From contig CALFSY010000231.1 in assembly GCA_937916365.1 (NCBI GenBank), forward strand, positions 1 to 14,450: a stretch of DNA of 14,450 nucleotides. The letters are read 5' to 3'. Within the stretch, counting starts at the first letter, position 1. The number at the start of each line of letters is the position of its first letter. The DNA comes from an uncultured Jannaschia sp. (GTDB lineage: Bacteria > Pseudomonadota > Alphaproteobacteria > Rhodobacterales > Rhodobacteraceae). The notes under the pieces were generated by a model. The model was not told where the DNA came from. It saw only the letters and a list, made by a program, of their open reading frames with translations, and did not search any database. Position numbers and translations under genes: made by a program. Shown in pieces: positions 14,426 through 14,450 of the stretch.

Positions 14426-14450
14426 GATGAATGTATTAAGCCCTTACAAC

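Overview
The window looks like a chromosomal segment of an alphaproteobacterium, most likely Rhodobacterales (Roseobacter-like) of moderate GC. The evidence is recognisable protein sequences: CobS, CobT, CobD and CobC of the aerobic cobalamin pathway, the cell-cycle regulator CtrA divergent from an LdtR-like winged-helix regulator, a dgcN-dgcA pair, and a ccmC-ccmD-ccmG block. This assignment rests on recalled family resemblance, not on a search.

Left part (1-4296, minus strand, read right to left): cobS, a secreted protein of unknown function, cobT, then the 5' two-thirds or so of an N6/N4 DNA methyltransferase gene that leaves the window at position 1. Cobaltochelatase needs CobN as well, and cobN is not in the window. 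The methyltransferase has a sharp compositional break: its last 140 bases in the window are about 25% GC, while the preceding part is near the local average.

Middle left (4533-8664, minus strand): a glutathionyl-hydroquinone reductase gene with a perfect 19-bp palindrome in its leader, then cobC, cobD (4-bp overlap with cobC) and a periplasmic MltB-type lytic transglycosylase. These four run in one direction with short gaps and are probably co-transcribed at least in part. Between the transglycosylase and cobS lie about 236 bases holding a small hairpin and a larger bulged stem-loop.

Middle right (8782-11252, plus strand): a small uncharacterised protein, then dgcN and dgcA, separated by 5 bases. 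Together these would convert D-glutamate to N-acetyl-D-glutamate and then to N-acetyl-L-glutamate.

Right part: ctrA (minus) and an ldtR-like gene (plus) diverge from a 277-base region containing a near-consensus CtrA box, two GANTC sites and a 15-bp palindrome almost exactly midway between the start codons. The window ends with ccmC-ccmD-ccmG (minus strand), overlapping cytochrome c maturation genes. No tRNA, rRNA, insertion sequence, integrase or CRISPR array was seen. Most of the window is ordinary core genome; the less ordinary items are the mosaic methyltransferase, the secreted protein inside the cobaltochelatase operon, and the unexplained regulatory palindromes.
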